A DNA stretch of 64,000 nucleotides from Monocercomonoides exilis. Its lineage: Eukaryota > Preaxostyla > Oxymonadida > Polymastigidae. The notes under the pieces were generated by a model. The model was not told the origin of the DNA. It saw only the letters and a program-made list of their open reading frames with translations, and made no database searches. The position numbers and the translations under genes were made by a program. Of the stretch, positions 34,806-44,900 are shown piece after piece (positions within the stretch are counted from its first letter, which is position 1; the number at the start of each line of letters is the position of its first letter). The stretch is taken from NCBI GenBank assembly GCA_001643675.2, contig LSRY02000001.1, positions 1 to 64,000 on the forward strand, written 5' to 3'.

Positions 34806-34889
34806 GAATGATCACAATGAGCAAAATGGTTAAAATATTGTTTGAAAGGCTATTCAATCAAACTAACAAAAGGCAGTTCAAGTGATGGA

Positions 34890-36960
34890 ATGATAATTTT
34901 TTTTTCTCTATATTTGCTAAATTTTATCTTGAATTTTCAACAACAAATAAAGAATATTAATCATTCATTCTATCAAGTGAACAACACTTGTGGAGAAGAA
35001 ATACATCGTAATAATTAGAAAAGATTAAACTCTCCAACTTCAAACGTTTAATCAGTCAATATTCAGTTTGAACAAGCTAATGTTTCAATGAAAGAAAAAA
35101 GTTCTTTTTTGAATAAGTCCTGGTTTTTTTACTTTGTTCTGGGTATTTTACTCATTTAATATTTTTGAAATAAAAAATTGGCTTCCGAATTATAATTTGA
35201 ACATCTCATTTTGCCACAATTCATGATTTGCATTTGCATTTATAAAAGAGAATATATTTTCCCCCTTACATCATGGTTTGCCTTTATTGTTTTCAATTAA
35301 TTGCAACTTATAGAAGATCATTTTTTTATTGTATTTGTTCAGGATAATCATGATTTTTATTCGATTGTGTTATAATTTCTATTTTCTAATGTTTTTTTTT
35401 TTTGTTTTTTCCCAATAATTTGAACATATAGCTTAATGATCCTTGACGGAGATTATTTATTTTTCAAATCACATATCAAAACATGTTTTTTTCACTTCAA
35501 AATATTATATTTGTACACTTATTATTTTTTCAGTGAAATGCGATTGATTTTCGATGGAAATAGTTATAATAAAAAATTTCAGAAAAAAAACTAATTTTCT
35601 ATTGAAATGTCTAAATATTATTGAAAAGTTCCTTTTATTTAATTTTCAAATGGAGTGAAAATCTCATATTTTGATCTGATTTCTGTTCCCACTTACGAAA
35701 ATTCACAAAAATGGAAACAATAACATTGTCATGATTTTATTTTCATAACAGCAAAATCTGGTGAGTGAAAACAGAAATTTGATGGAAAAATGAAATACTT
35801 ATTCTATTTGAAAATTTTACAAAATGAACTTTTAAAAAAAAAATTAGACAAATATGATGTCATTACAAAAATCTAAAATAATCTGATTGCAATTACCATT
35901 TAAGTGTAATTTTTCAGAAAAACAGTAAAAACCACGTTAATGCGCAATGTTTCTTTTTCAATGAACTCTATTTTATTTGCAAACAATTAATTAAGAATAC
36001 TTTTAACCCTTGTGCTCAAGTTTTTTCTCCGAAGTGGGTTTTTTTCCTAACTATCAGAAATGAATAAAATTTTATAATTAGTTATTTTCTACGATTTTCA
36101 TTTATTATAACTTTTTAATGAAAAATTCATCACCAAAGAAATTTAACTTTTGAAAAATCAACTCTCCGAAAAAAGTTATGATTTCTTAAATTATTACACA
36201 AATATATTTTTTTCTTTCCAAAGAAACTCGGAGAAATATGATTCTCCGAGTTTCTCTAAAAACTGAAAATGTTTTTTTTATTATTCCAAGGAGCATGTTG
36301 TTTCATTTGTAATTATTTCAATAGATTGAATTCGAATAGTGAATAATTGGATCAATTGTCGAAAAGCAGCTATCAATGATTGTTGAGATAATGCCAATGT
36401 CCACATTCATTGAATGCACACACTGTTACAAATACAAATAATATTTTTGAAATTTCGTACAAAATGCAAAATGCGGAACATGAAAAGTCAATTGAGCTTT
36501 TAAAATGCAATAAGTTTTCACATATATGAAATTGGATGATTATTTCTAGAGATAATGTCAAGTTTGCAGGTTTTTTCACTCACTTTTATATTTTTCTCAA
36601 TTATTAATTATCATTTTTTTTCCAAATAATAATTTCCAACGAAAACATGAGAACATTTCATTTCGATTGCGAATTTTATTATTTTGAATGCAACATTTAT
36701 TATTTTGAGTGCAAAAATGCTCATTTAAAATTATTTTTGGTGTACCTTTTTTTTTGAAAAAATAATTATAATTTTTGTTCTGCTCTCAATGTATTTATCA
36801 ATAAATAATAAACAATTAAAAACTCGAAAAGAATTATTAGGTTATTTTTAAGTTAAAAAATGTTGCCTTAAAATGCTTTTCGATTTCAACCGACTTTTGC
36901 TTTTCAACAAATTTCGCGAATCCTTTTTTTTTTTTAAATTGACGTCAAGTACAATTGGGG
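34890..36960. other. AT-rich intergenic stretch, no gene seen
   Basis: Two kilobases of AT-rich DNA between transposon relics and the GH2 gene. The only structure noted is a short perfect hairpin at 36222-36255. The 3' end of the minus-strand GH2 transcript should lie just below 36968; no clear termination signal stands out. Confidence 0.5.
36222..36255. repeat. Perfect 14-bp hairpin with CTCGGAG stem
   Basis: AGAAACTCGGAGAA (36222-36235), loop ATATGA, TTCTCCGAGTTTCT (36242-36255). The CTCCGAG core also forms the centre of the palindrome at 26310-26709. Confidence 0.8.
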
Positions 36961-36967
36961 GCACAGT

Positions 36968-39900
36968 CTATCCGTCAACAACGACCACAAACGAATCCCC
37001 ATGAAGCCATTTGCTATCGAACTCAACGGACACTGTCTTTGATGTCTGAGGCATCAGACCAAACCAATTATCGCTGAAATACACAGGAAGCACTCGAGAA
37101 GTCAATGGCACAGAAGTTGAAGAAGAAGAAGAAGATGATGATGGCACTCTGTACAATTGCAAATGCACCAAAAGCGCAGGATCAGGTGATGTGTTGTTGA
37201 GTGTAACAGAAAAGCGTCGAATGCTGCTTTGAGATGCAGAATCGGGCAATGAACTTGGTGTTGCAGACCAAAATGACAGCAGCGATGGTGCTGGCGTCTC
37301 TTCAACTCCTGAAACGCCTGCTGCAATCGTGGCATTCTTCAACCCAGAAAAGTCCATAAACGAGCGACTCCCTCCGACTTTGTCCCAATAAAAGTTGTCT
37401 GAAATCACTTCCACCTCCTTTCCCTTCACCTGACTTGCTCTTGTGCTCACAAAGAAGATCCCTTCCTGAGGCACCGAAAAGGCAAATGGCGGTGGAGAAA
37501 CCATCGTATTTTCGCTCATCGTCATCTCTCCTTCAAAGCTGTTCAGTTTCTTCCCATGGAGATCGTGCACCCACACTTCAATCTTCACATTCTCCCATCT
37601 TTTCCACGCGTTGTTCACAACAGAAATGTTCTTGCTGTCGATGTTGTACACAACACTGAACGGCTGGTTGCCCTTCTTGCACCCAAAATACCCTGCATTC
37701 GTGTCGAAGAAGAAATCGTACGTCTGCCACACCATCGAAGGCCAGCACGACTGGCTCATCCACATCAGCAGCCCTCGGCTTTCCCGCAACGTGGATCCTT
37801 CAAACATCGCCTTATGGTTCTCATAGTTCACAAACTGCGACCGCCAAACAAACTCCTCAAACGGATTCGCTGCAAATGATGCTGAGCAAATCAATGACGA
37901 GGTGTTTGAATCGTTTGAGTTTGTAGATGAAGAACCCGCACAAGCAACTTCACTTGCAGCCTCTTTATTAAAGACTCTATCATTGCCAAAAAGCGTTGCT
38001 TCGCTCAGGAACCTTCTTCCATTCTGTGCAGAACCCAAAGCAAAGTCATGAAGCCCCCACAGCTCACCCCTCGGCCACAGCCGATGTGCCTGCAGCATTT
38101 CTCTGATGGAGCGCGCACTCGGAACATTCGGCATCCCCATCTCTGTGTGGAACGTCTTCGAATTAGACCGATAGTAATAGGCTGGCCCTTGCACCGAATA
38201 TGGCCCGTTCCCTGTCAGCGCAACTCCCTCTGTCATTCCAGTCGAAGAGCCCACAAACAATCTGCTCCCATCCAGTTCTGTTGTTGCCTGCTTCAGCGGT
38301 TGATACAGCGATGCAGGTGGCGATCCTTCGTTCCTGCCGCAGTACACACACAGTGATGGGTGCTTCCGCGCCCACCTCACCTTATCTCTTGCATTTCTCA
38401 TGAACATCCCTGGATCATCTGGTTCTGGCCCGTCCCACGGGTTTGCCAGCCAGAAGTCATCGAATATCAATATCCCATTCCTGTCACACGCCGAATAGAA
38501 CTCTTCGTCTCCTGTCATCCCAACCCAATTCCGAATCATCGTGAAGTGCGCCTCTTTGTGCAGCCGCACACGTATCTCGTAGTCTTCTGCTGTTCGGCAA
38601 CGCATCATCGACTCGTCCATCCCCCAGTTTCCGCCCGAGCAAAAAATCGGCTTGCCGTTTATTATCACCGTCAATATTCCGTTTTTCGGGAAATACAAGT
38701 CCCTCACTCCAACGTCGAATGAATAAAAATCACTCAACAGTTTCGTGAGCTTGTCACCATCATTCGTGCTGTTGGAAGATGACTGCTCATTCAGCATCAT
38801 TTTCCCTTTCGCTGCCTCTTCGGTGATTGTATCAACGATTTCTTTCGCTTCCACATGGCACTTGTAAAGGTGCTGCTCGCCATAGCGATTCGGCCACCAC
38901 AACTTTGGGTTGTCCAGTGTGGCATTGATCTCCACTGTCTTTGTCTCCTGTGCACTCAGCTCCAAAGTCTGCACAAACTCAACATCTGTTCCTTCGAGTG
39001 TTGCTCTGACCTCCACCTTCTTGGATTCCGCTGGCTGCATCTGCTTCGAAACTGAAACGTCGTTCTGCTCACTTTTGCTCCTGTCTCCTTCTTCTCCGCC
39101 GACTGCATTCATCACCTCACACCGAAATGTCAGCTGTGCCTGCTTCGAGTTTCCCACGCTCCTCACATGTGTCTCCACCCACGGGTCTCGCACCACCACA
39201 TCGCCTGTAAACGTCAGGTACACATCGTTGTATATCCCTGTGTTCCGCCCCCTCACTGTCATCACCCAGTCCCATCCCACACTCGCGTGAATCGTCGGGT
39301 TGTCTTTCCCCAGAACTCCTCCGTTGTGCCCTGCATAGCTTTCTGTTTTCGTGTCAACTTCTCCAGGGTTGTTGCATCGATGGATAAACACAGCAATGTG
39401 ATTCAGTTCTTTCTGCGATGCATTTGAAGATGACCCAGACAGCCCATCAGCGCCATTCTCTGCAGCCTTCTCTGGCTTGTATTTGATCAGGTTTGTAATG
39501 TCATACTTCCCTCGAATGAACGCTCCTTCAATCCTTTTTGACAGAAGCACCCCATTCACCCAAATGTCTGCCTTCCAGTTGATCCCATCGAAGTTCAGCC
39601 AGCACCGCTTCCCTCTCATCTTCTCACTCACATCAAACCCACAGCAATACCAAAAGTCTGTCGTGAAGAACCAATCAGAGATTTGCAGCTGCTGATCCCC
39701 AAAGTTCGGATCAGGTATCGCCCCCACGTTCAAATAAGACACAAGCACTGTTCCAGGCACTGTGGCAATCACCCATCCATCTTCCATTCGATCCGCTTTG
39801 TCCGCTTCTTCCTTTGCTTGTTCGGTATTCCTTCCAACTGTGCCCCCAGATTGTTCTCTTTCTATTATGTCTTCATCAAACTCTTTCCCAAGCGACAATT

Positions 39901-40972
39901 CACTTCCCTTTCCCTCCACTTCTGATGCCCTCTTCACTTTCCAGCTTCCCCCACTCAAGTCTTGCCGCATCCGTTTTTCGTCAAACGGCGGTCGAGGGCT
40001 TGGCTTCACAACCAGATCGTTGCTCCCAATCACTTCGATCTGTGCAACTCTGATCGCGGAAAACCTCGATGGAGTATCAAGAGGCGATGAGAGAGGCTTT
40101 GCAACTGCACCTCGAACGAGCAATTTCATCAGCCTGCAGGAAATGTCATCCTTCAATTTGATTGTGTGCACTGTTCCTTTGCTTCCACCGCTTCGCTCCT
40201 CATACACACTCGCAAACACTGCCTTTCCGTTTTGCAATTCGCTTGTGCTCCCGTTGCTCGCAAGGATGCCGTATTCGTGGCCGATGCTGTCCAGCCCCCA
40301 CGAAATCACCACAGTGCTCAATGAGCTCAGCGCCCCAAAGTCAATCACCACCCACTCGTTGTTGGTTGTCCGCGCCTCCCAATAGTTGTCTCTAACTTTC
40401 GCCCTGTTGCTCGCTGGCCGATGAAGAATCGACTTTCCGTCCGCGTCAAGCAGATCAAACTCTGCCAGTTCAAGCATCCCCCCATACATCCCTTCTGTGT
40501 TCCCGTTGTTCTTTGTGATGTTGAGTCTGTATGTCGCGAAGCGTATTTTTTGATCGATTTGGAAGTGCGAAGCTTCTGTGTCGTTTTCCTCAAACATAAA
40601 GTTTGCAACATCGCTCAGGATGGCCCATGTTCGATTGTCGTTCGATCCCAACAGCGTCCACGACTTCGGGTTTCTGCTCGACGCATAAGTCCCTGGCCGG
40701 ATTGTGTATGAAGACGCTGGCTTTGCTGACGACGGAACAGTCACATCCACCCATGTCTGCGGGTGGATGCAAATGAATGTTTGATTGCGGTTCCTGTTCA
40801 GCAGCGTTCGCACCGAATGAGTGCGCGGCTGATCGAGCCATTGCGATGAGATGCTGATTGTGTTGTTGGGCTTCAAAGTCGAAATTAGTCCGTTTGTCGT
40901 CAGATGGCCTGTTTTGTGAACATCAATCGAGCTTGAGTGATACGCAGCTCGAAGGAGCGCAATATTTCTCAC
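36968..40972 (-). CDS. Glycoside hydrolase family 2 (exo-beta-D-glucosaminidase/beta-mannosidase type) with discoidin domains
   Basis: The 1,334-residue frame starts with two discoidin (F5/8 type C-like) carbohydrate-binding regions (about 1-150 and 155-320: NIALLRAAYHSS, WVDVTV; NEWVVIDFGALSSLSTVVISWG). It continues with the GH2 sugar-binding jelly roll (about 380-600), the immunoglobulin-like domain (VRDPWVETHVRS to LWWPNRYGEQ) and the TIM barrel (RNWVGMTGDEEFY, ILIFDDFW). The acid/base Glu is in YCGRNEG (about residue 880) and the likely nucleophile Glu in FHTEMGMPN (about 941), so the active site appears intact. It should release glucosamine or mannose residues from the non-reducing end of glycans. 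No signal peptide is seen. The frame is open upstream of the first Met (SEVRNIAL), so a short first exon with the true start probably lies between 40985 and 41090. Divergent neighbour: V-ATPase G. Confidence 0.85.
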   Translation of the reverse strand: MRNIALLRAAYHSSSIDVHKTGHLTTNGLISTLKPNNTISISSQWLDQPRTHSVRTLLNRNRNQTFICIHPQTWVDVTVPSSAKPASSYTIRPGTYASSRNPKSWTLLGSNDNRTWAILSDVANFMFEENDTEASHFQIDQKIRFATYRLNITKNNGNTEGMYGGMLELAEFDLLDADGKSILHRPASNRAKVRDNYWEARTTNNEWVVIDFGALSSLSTVVISWGLDSIGHEYGILASNGSTSELQNGKAVFASVYEERSGGSKGTVHTIKLKDDISCRLMKLLVRGAVAKPLSSPLDTPSRFSAIRVAQIEVIGSNDLVVKPSPRPPFDEKRMRQDLSGGSWKVKRASEVEGKGSELSLGKEFDEDIIEREQSGGTVGRNTEQAKEEADKADRMEDGWVIATVPGTVLVSYLNVGAIPDPNFGDQQLQISDWFFTTDFWYCCGFDVSEKMRGKRCWLNFDGINWKADIWVNGVLLSKRIEGAFIRGKYDITNLIKYKPEKAAENGADGLSGSSSNASQKELNHIAVFIHRCNNPGEVDTKTESYAGHNGGVLGKDNPTIHASVGWDWVMTVRGRNTGIYNDVYLTFTGDVVVRDPWVETHVRSVGNSKQAQLTFRCEVMNAVGGEEGDRSKSEQNDVSVSKQMQPAESKKVEVRATLEGTDVEFVQTLELSAQETKTVEINATLDNPKLWWPNRYGEQHLYKCHVEAKEIVDTITEEAAKGKMMLNEQSSSNSTNDGDKLTKLLSDFYSFDVGVRDLYFPKNGILTVIINGKPIFCSGGNWGMDESMMRCRTAEDYEIRVRLHKEAHFTMIRNWVGMTGDEEFYSACDRNGILIFDDFWLANPWDGPEPDDPGMFMRNARDKVRWARKHPSLCVYCGRNEGSPPASLYQPLKQATTELDGSRLFVGSSTGMTEGVALTGNGPYSVQGPAYYYRSNSKTFHTEMGMPNVPSARSIREMLQAHRLWPRGELWGLHDFALGSAQNGRRFLSEATLFGNDRVFNKEAASEVACAGSSSTNSNDSNTSSLICSASFAANPFEEFVWRSQFVNYENHKAMFEGSTLRESRGLLMWMSQSCWPSMVWQTYDFFFDTNAGYFGCKKGNQPFSVVYNIDSKNISVVNNAWKRWENVKIEVWVHDLHGKKLNSFEGEMTMSENTMVSPPPFAFSVPQEGIFFVSTRASQVKGKEVEVISDNFYWDKVGGSRSFMDFSGLKNATIAAGVSGVEETPAPSLLSFWSATPSSLPDSASQSSIRRFSVTLNNTSPDPALLVHLQLYRVPSSSSSSSSTSVPLTSRVLPVYFSDNWFGLMPQTSKTVSVEFDSKWLHGDSFVVVVDG

Positions 40973-40985
40973 CTCAGAAGCAATA

Positions 40986-41094
40986 TTTTGTAAGACTAAA
41001 TTTCATTTGTTATATACTGTGAAATACTCAAATATTATTTCTTTCAAACACAAATGAATAATTATGATCATGAATAACCATAATAAGGATCATA
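40986..41094. promoter_or_regulatory. Short divergent intergenic region (putative bidirectional promoter)
   Basis: Only about 110 bp separate the GH2 coding sequence (minus) from the start of V-ATPase G (plus), and a first GH2 exon may occupy some of it. Both promoters must lie here or inside the flanking transcripts. No specific motif can be named. Confidence 0.4.
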
Positions 41095-41689
41095 ATGACA
41101 GACGGAAAGATCGAAAAAACCTGGGATAAACAAGGACAAGCTGGTGATGATTCTTATCATTATACATTTAATTATCAAACTCAATGTTTTATTTCCTATC
41201 GTTATTTATTGTGACATTTCAGGTATTCAACAATTGTTTGAAGCTGAAGCAGAAGCTGGCAAAATTGTTGAACAAGCCAAACAAAGTTTGTTGTTTTCTC
41301 TACAGTTTAACATTTTTATTTTAACCTTTTTTGTAATTCGTTGATATCTCATGGTTAATTTGTATCTTCAATGTTAGAGCGAATTCAACTCATGAAATCA
41401 GCAAAGGAAGATGCAGATCGTGAAGCTCTTGAATTCAGAAAGAAATTGGAAGCAGAGTACTTACAAGAAGTTGCAAAGGTAACATTTCTTATTAGGATCT
41501 CGATTCCTCTCATTTTATAAAACTTTTCAAATATTTTTTCTTATTCTTAAGTTTGACGGGACAGACTCGGAGTACTTTACTGGCCTTGATGAAAAGAAAG
41601 AAGAACTATTAGAAAAAATGAGAAAGGATGCGGCATCACATGAACAAGAAGTAGTTTCTCTCTTAGTCGAAGCTGCAACAAAATTCTAA
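41095..41689 (+). CDS. ATP6V1G: V-type proton ATPase subunit G (four exons)
   Basis: Exons 41095-41143, 41223-41285, 41378-41478 and 41552-41689 join into a 116-residue protein, the normal length for subunit G. Introns are 79, 92 and 73 nt, with GT-AG ends and matching phases. The N-terminus has the family hallmark GIQQLFEAEAEAGKIVEQAK. Next come a long charged helix (KSAKEDADREALEFRKKLEAEY) and a helical C-terminus ending LVEAATKF. Subunit G forms a peripheral stalk with subunit E, linking the V1 ATPase head to the membrane V0 sector; the pump acidifies vacuoles and endosomes. The exons are too short to show as a long open frame, so the gene was built from its splice sites. Nothing odd is seen. 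Confidence 0.93.
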
Positions 41690-41987
41690 TTAAACATTCA
41701 TTTTGTTGTAATAGCCTCGCAATTTTTAAATTAAATTCTATTTGCTTACAGTCTCTTCAAGCTACAATGTCTTCATCTCACTTTTCTTTCTCTAAGCGTT
41801 ATGATACATGTTCATTTTCACATTGAATTCATCATTTTATATTCACCATTGTCGTTTTTATCGTTAATACGGGATTTATAATAACATAACATGAAACTGT
41901 TTCAATGAAAAGTACTTTGATTTTATAGTTTTTTTCTGGTCCATAATTTATGTATTGAATTCTTTGTGATCATTTCACACTGAATTC

Positions 41988-44900
41988 ATGGGCAACCTTG
42001 AAGCAAAGAGTGAAGATCTTATTGTTGTTAATAAAAACATAGATTTTTTAATCGATAAATTTATAATACATTGCCAAAAGCTTACAAATGTTGAATTGAG
42101 ACGAAATGAGTTTGTTATTGACAATTTCGGATAATTAAAAATTCAAGCAATTTATGTGATATTTATTTCATTTATTAACATATCTTTGGAAGATTGAAAC
42201 AATTTCCAGGTGGAATTGTTAAGTTCAAAACAATGAAACGTCTTAAGATTGCTGTTAATCGTCTGGAAGAAATTCAACCAGAAATCTATGGATTTCCCGC
42301 TCTAGAAATTCTTGACTTATCTTACAATTTTATAAAAACTTTAAAACTTTCAGCGTTTAAGGTGTTTTATTTTTTTGTTTTTTTTCTTTTTCAGATAAAA
42401 AAAATTATTTTTACGAATTTAGTCACCAAAACTGAAGGAATTAATACTTTTATCAAATCGTATTGATACCTTTCAAGTTGAAAAATGTCTTTCACTTTCT
42501 CAATGTTTAACAAATTTGGATATGACAGGCAACCGGTTTGCCTACATTTAATTTCTTTTTTCAAAAGTTAGATATTTTTAATTTTAACTTAAAATAAATA
42601 TGCACAAGTTTATCTTCGCTTCCTTTTGAATTATTTTCCTTTACACAACGCTCTCCTATTCCTTCACTGCAACGATTAATCCTTTCTAACAATATGTTCA
42701 TATCTCTTCCATCTTCAACGTTTTTTCCATTTCCTAACTTAAAAATCCTTGATCTTTCATTCAACATGCTTACAACACTGCCAACTCCTTCAGACCCCCA
42801 TACGATTTCCGTGTTTGATGCGCTTCCCAACCTGGAGCAACTGAATCTGCAGTACAACAAACTCACCGAGCTTCCATCGAACCTGTTTTATCCGCTGAAG
42901 AAGCTGACCCAGCTGAACATCGAAGGCAACCAGCTGTCGTATCTGCCCACGTCCTTTTGGCACCTCAAGTCGCTCGTCTGTCTGAAGGCAGCGAGAAACT
43001 GCCTGTCCGCATTCTCTTCGCAGCTGTACACAGAAATGGAGAGGAAGCGGAAGGCAAACGAGCAGAACTACCAGAGGCTCCTCACTCGCACCCCTATCAC
43101 TGCCTCCTCCTCCTCCTCCTCTTCTTCTTCTTCTGTTTCTTCTGCTAACAACATAAACAATACCCCTTCAGCTGCGTCTCCAAGCACCACAACACCAACA
43201 ACTGGAACAGCAATGACATCTTCTTTAAATTCATCATCATCCTCCTCCTCACTGCCATCATCCTCATCCTCATCCTCATCTCTTGCCACTCCTTCTCCTC
43301 TTCGCCCATCACAGCCCATCTCATCAGCCACTTCATCCACACTCTTCCAAATCCCCTTTCAGCATCCGTCGTCTCATCCTCCTTTTCACCCTCCTCCTCC
43401 TCCTTCTCTTCCTCCTCCAAACTCTTCCTATTTCCGCCCAACACTTTTGATGACTCAAAACACAGCAGCAGACTCACAAATACACAAAACTGGCCCAAGT
43501 ATTTCTTTTTCTCCATCTTCTTCTGTTTCTGGCATATTGCCACCACCTCCTTCACCATCGACTTCATTGTCATCATCCTCTTCTTCTTCTTCTTCTTCTT
43601 CTTCTTCTTCTGCTTCTTCTTCTTCCTTGTCTGACGACTCCTGCCTCGACGAAGGGGAGTGGGAGACGACGAAGATTGACGATGAGGTGTTCAAAGAGAT
43701 CAGCGTGTCTGTCTTCAGCGAAGTTCTGAAGAATCTTCGAGAAGCTGACTTCAGCTACAACATGATTGGCATCGGGCTGGGTCTGTCTGAAGACGAAGAG
43801 CGCGACGAGGCTGTGGCACAGAAGGACGAGTACGACAAGCCATTCGATGAAGGAAGCTGGATGAAGACGAGGTTTCCTGTGAATTCTCTTCGAAGTGATG
43901 GAAGTTATAATAATAATAATAACAAAAATCACAGAGCATCTTTTGGTGCATCTACTGCTCCCCCTGCTCCTTCACCACCTTTTCCTCCCCCGTCTTCTTC
44001 GCCTTCCTTCAGAAACACACCACTTCCTTCTCTTTCCCCTTCTTTTTCATCCTCTTCCTCCAACCTTTCTTCCTCCTCCTCCCTCTCAACACTCTCGACC
44101 CTATCATCTCTCTCATCATCATCATCCTCTTCTTCTTCTTCATCCACAACCACACCAGAAGCCCTCCATGAGCTCCAAATGCAGCGTGTGCGCCGTGAGC
44201 TTCTTGCCTGGTTCAAACACCGCCGCGAGACCTCCCAAAACGCGTCGTCTGTGCCCTTCTCGTGCATCCCCTTTCCTTCCCTTGAGACACTCAACCTCTC
44301 CCACAACCGCATCACCTCCACCGCCCTCCCGCACTTGGGCATTGCCCAGCTCTCATCTCTCACCCGCCTCGATCTCTCGCACAACCCCATCCGCTCCTTC
44401 AGCCCGTCTGCTGTTGCATTCCCGTCTTCTCCTTCTCCTCTGCAGCACCTGCGCCTCTGCAGCTGCCAGCTGCACACGGTTGATGAGCAGTGGGACAAGC
44501 GCATTGCTTCTGTGAAGAGGAAGGAAGAAGAACAGATCTCTTTGAGTAATGGCAGTGGCAGTGGTAGTATTTCTAGTCCATTCAGAATGTCAGCAACATC
44601 ACAGTCATCTTTTGATTCATCCTCTTATTCATTCAGCACTCCATTTCTGGCAGACACGGCGAGTGATGTTGTGTGTGTTGACCATTGTGATGCTGAAGAT
44701 GCTCGTCTGTGGTCAATTGGCCCCCACTCTGCCAGTCTCTTCGGAAGGAATGAGAGCAGAGAAGAGAGAAGGCGTGATGCCTCTTCAGCTTCAACAAGGG
44801 CTGCCCAGTGGAGTGTGTTTGCCTCTCTCCGTCTGCTGGACTTGTCGATGAACCCACTCCTCTCAACACTTCCTCCTTCAATCGCTCTTCTCTCGCTGAA

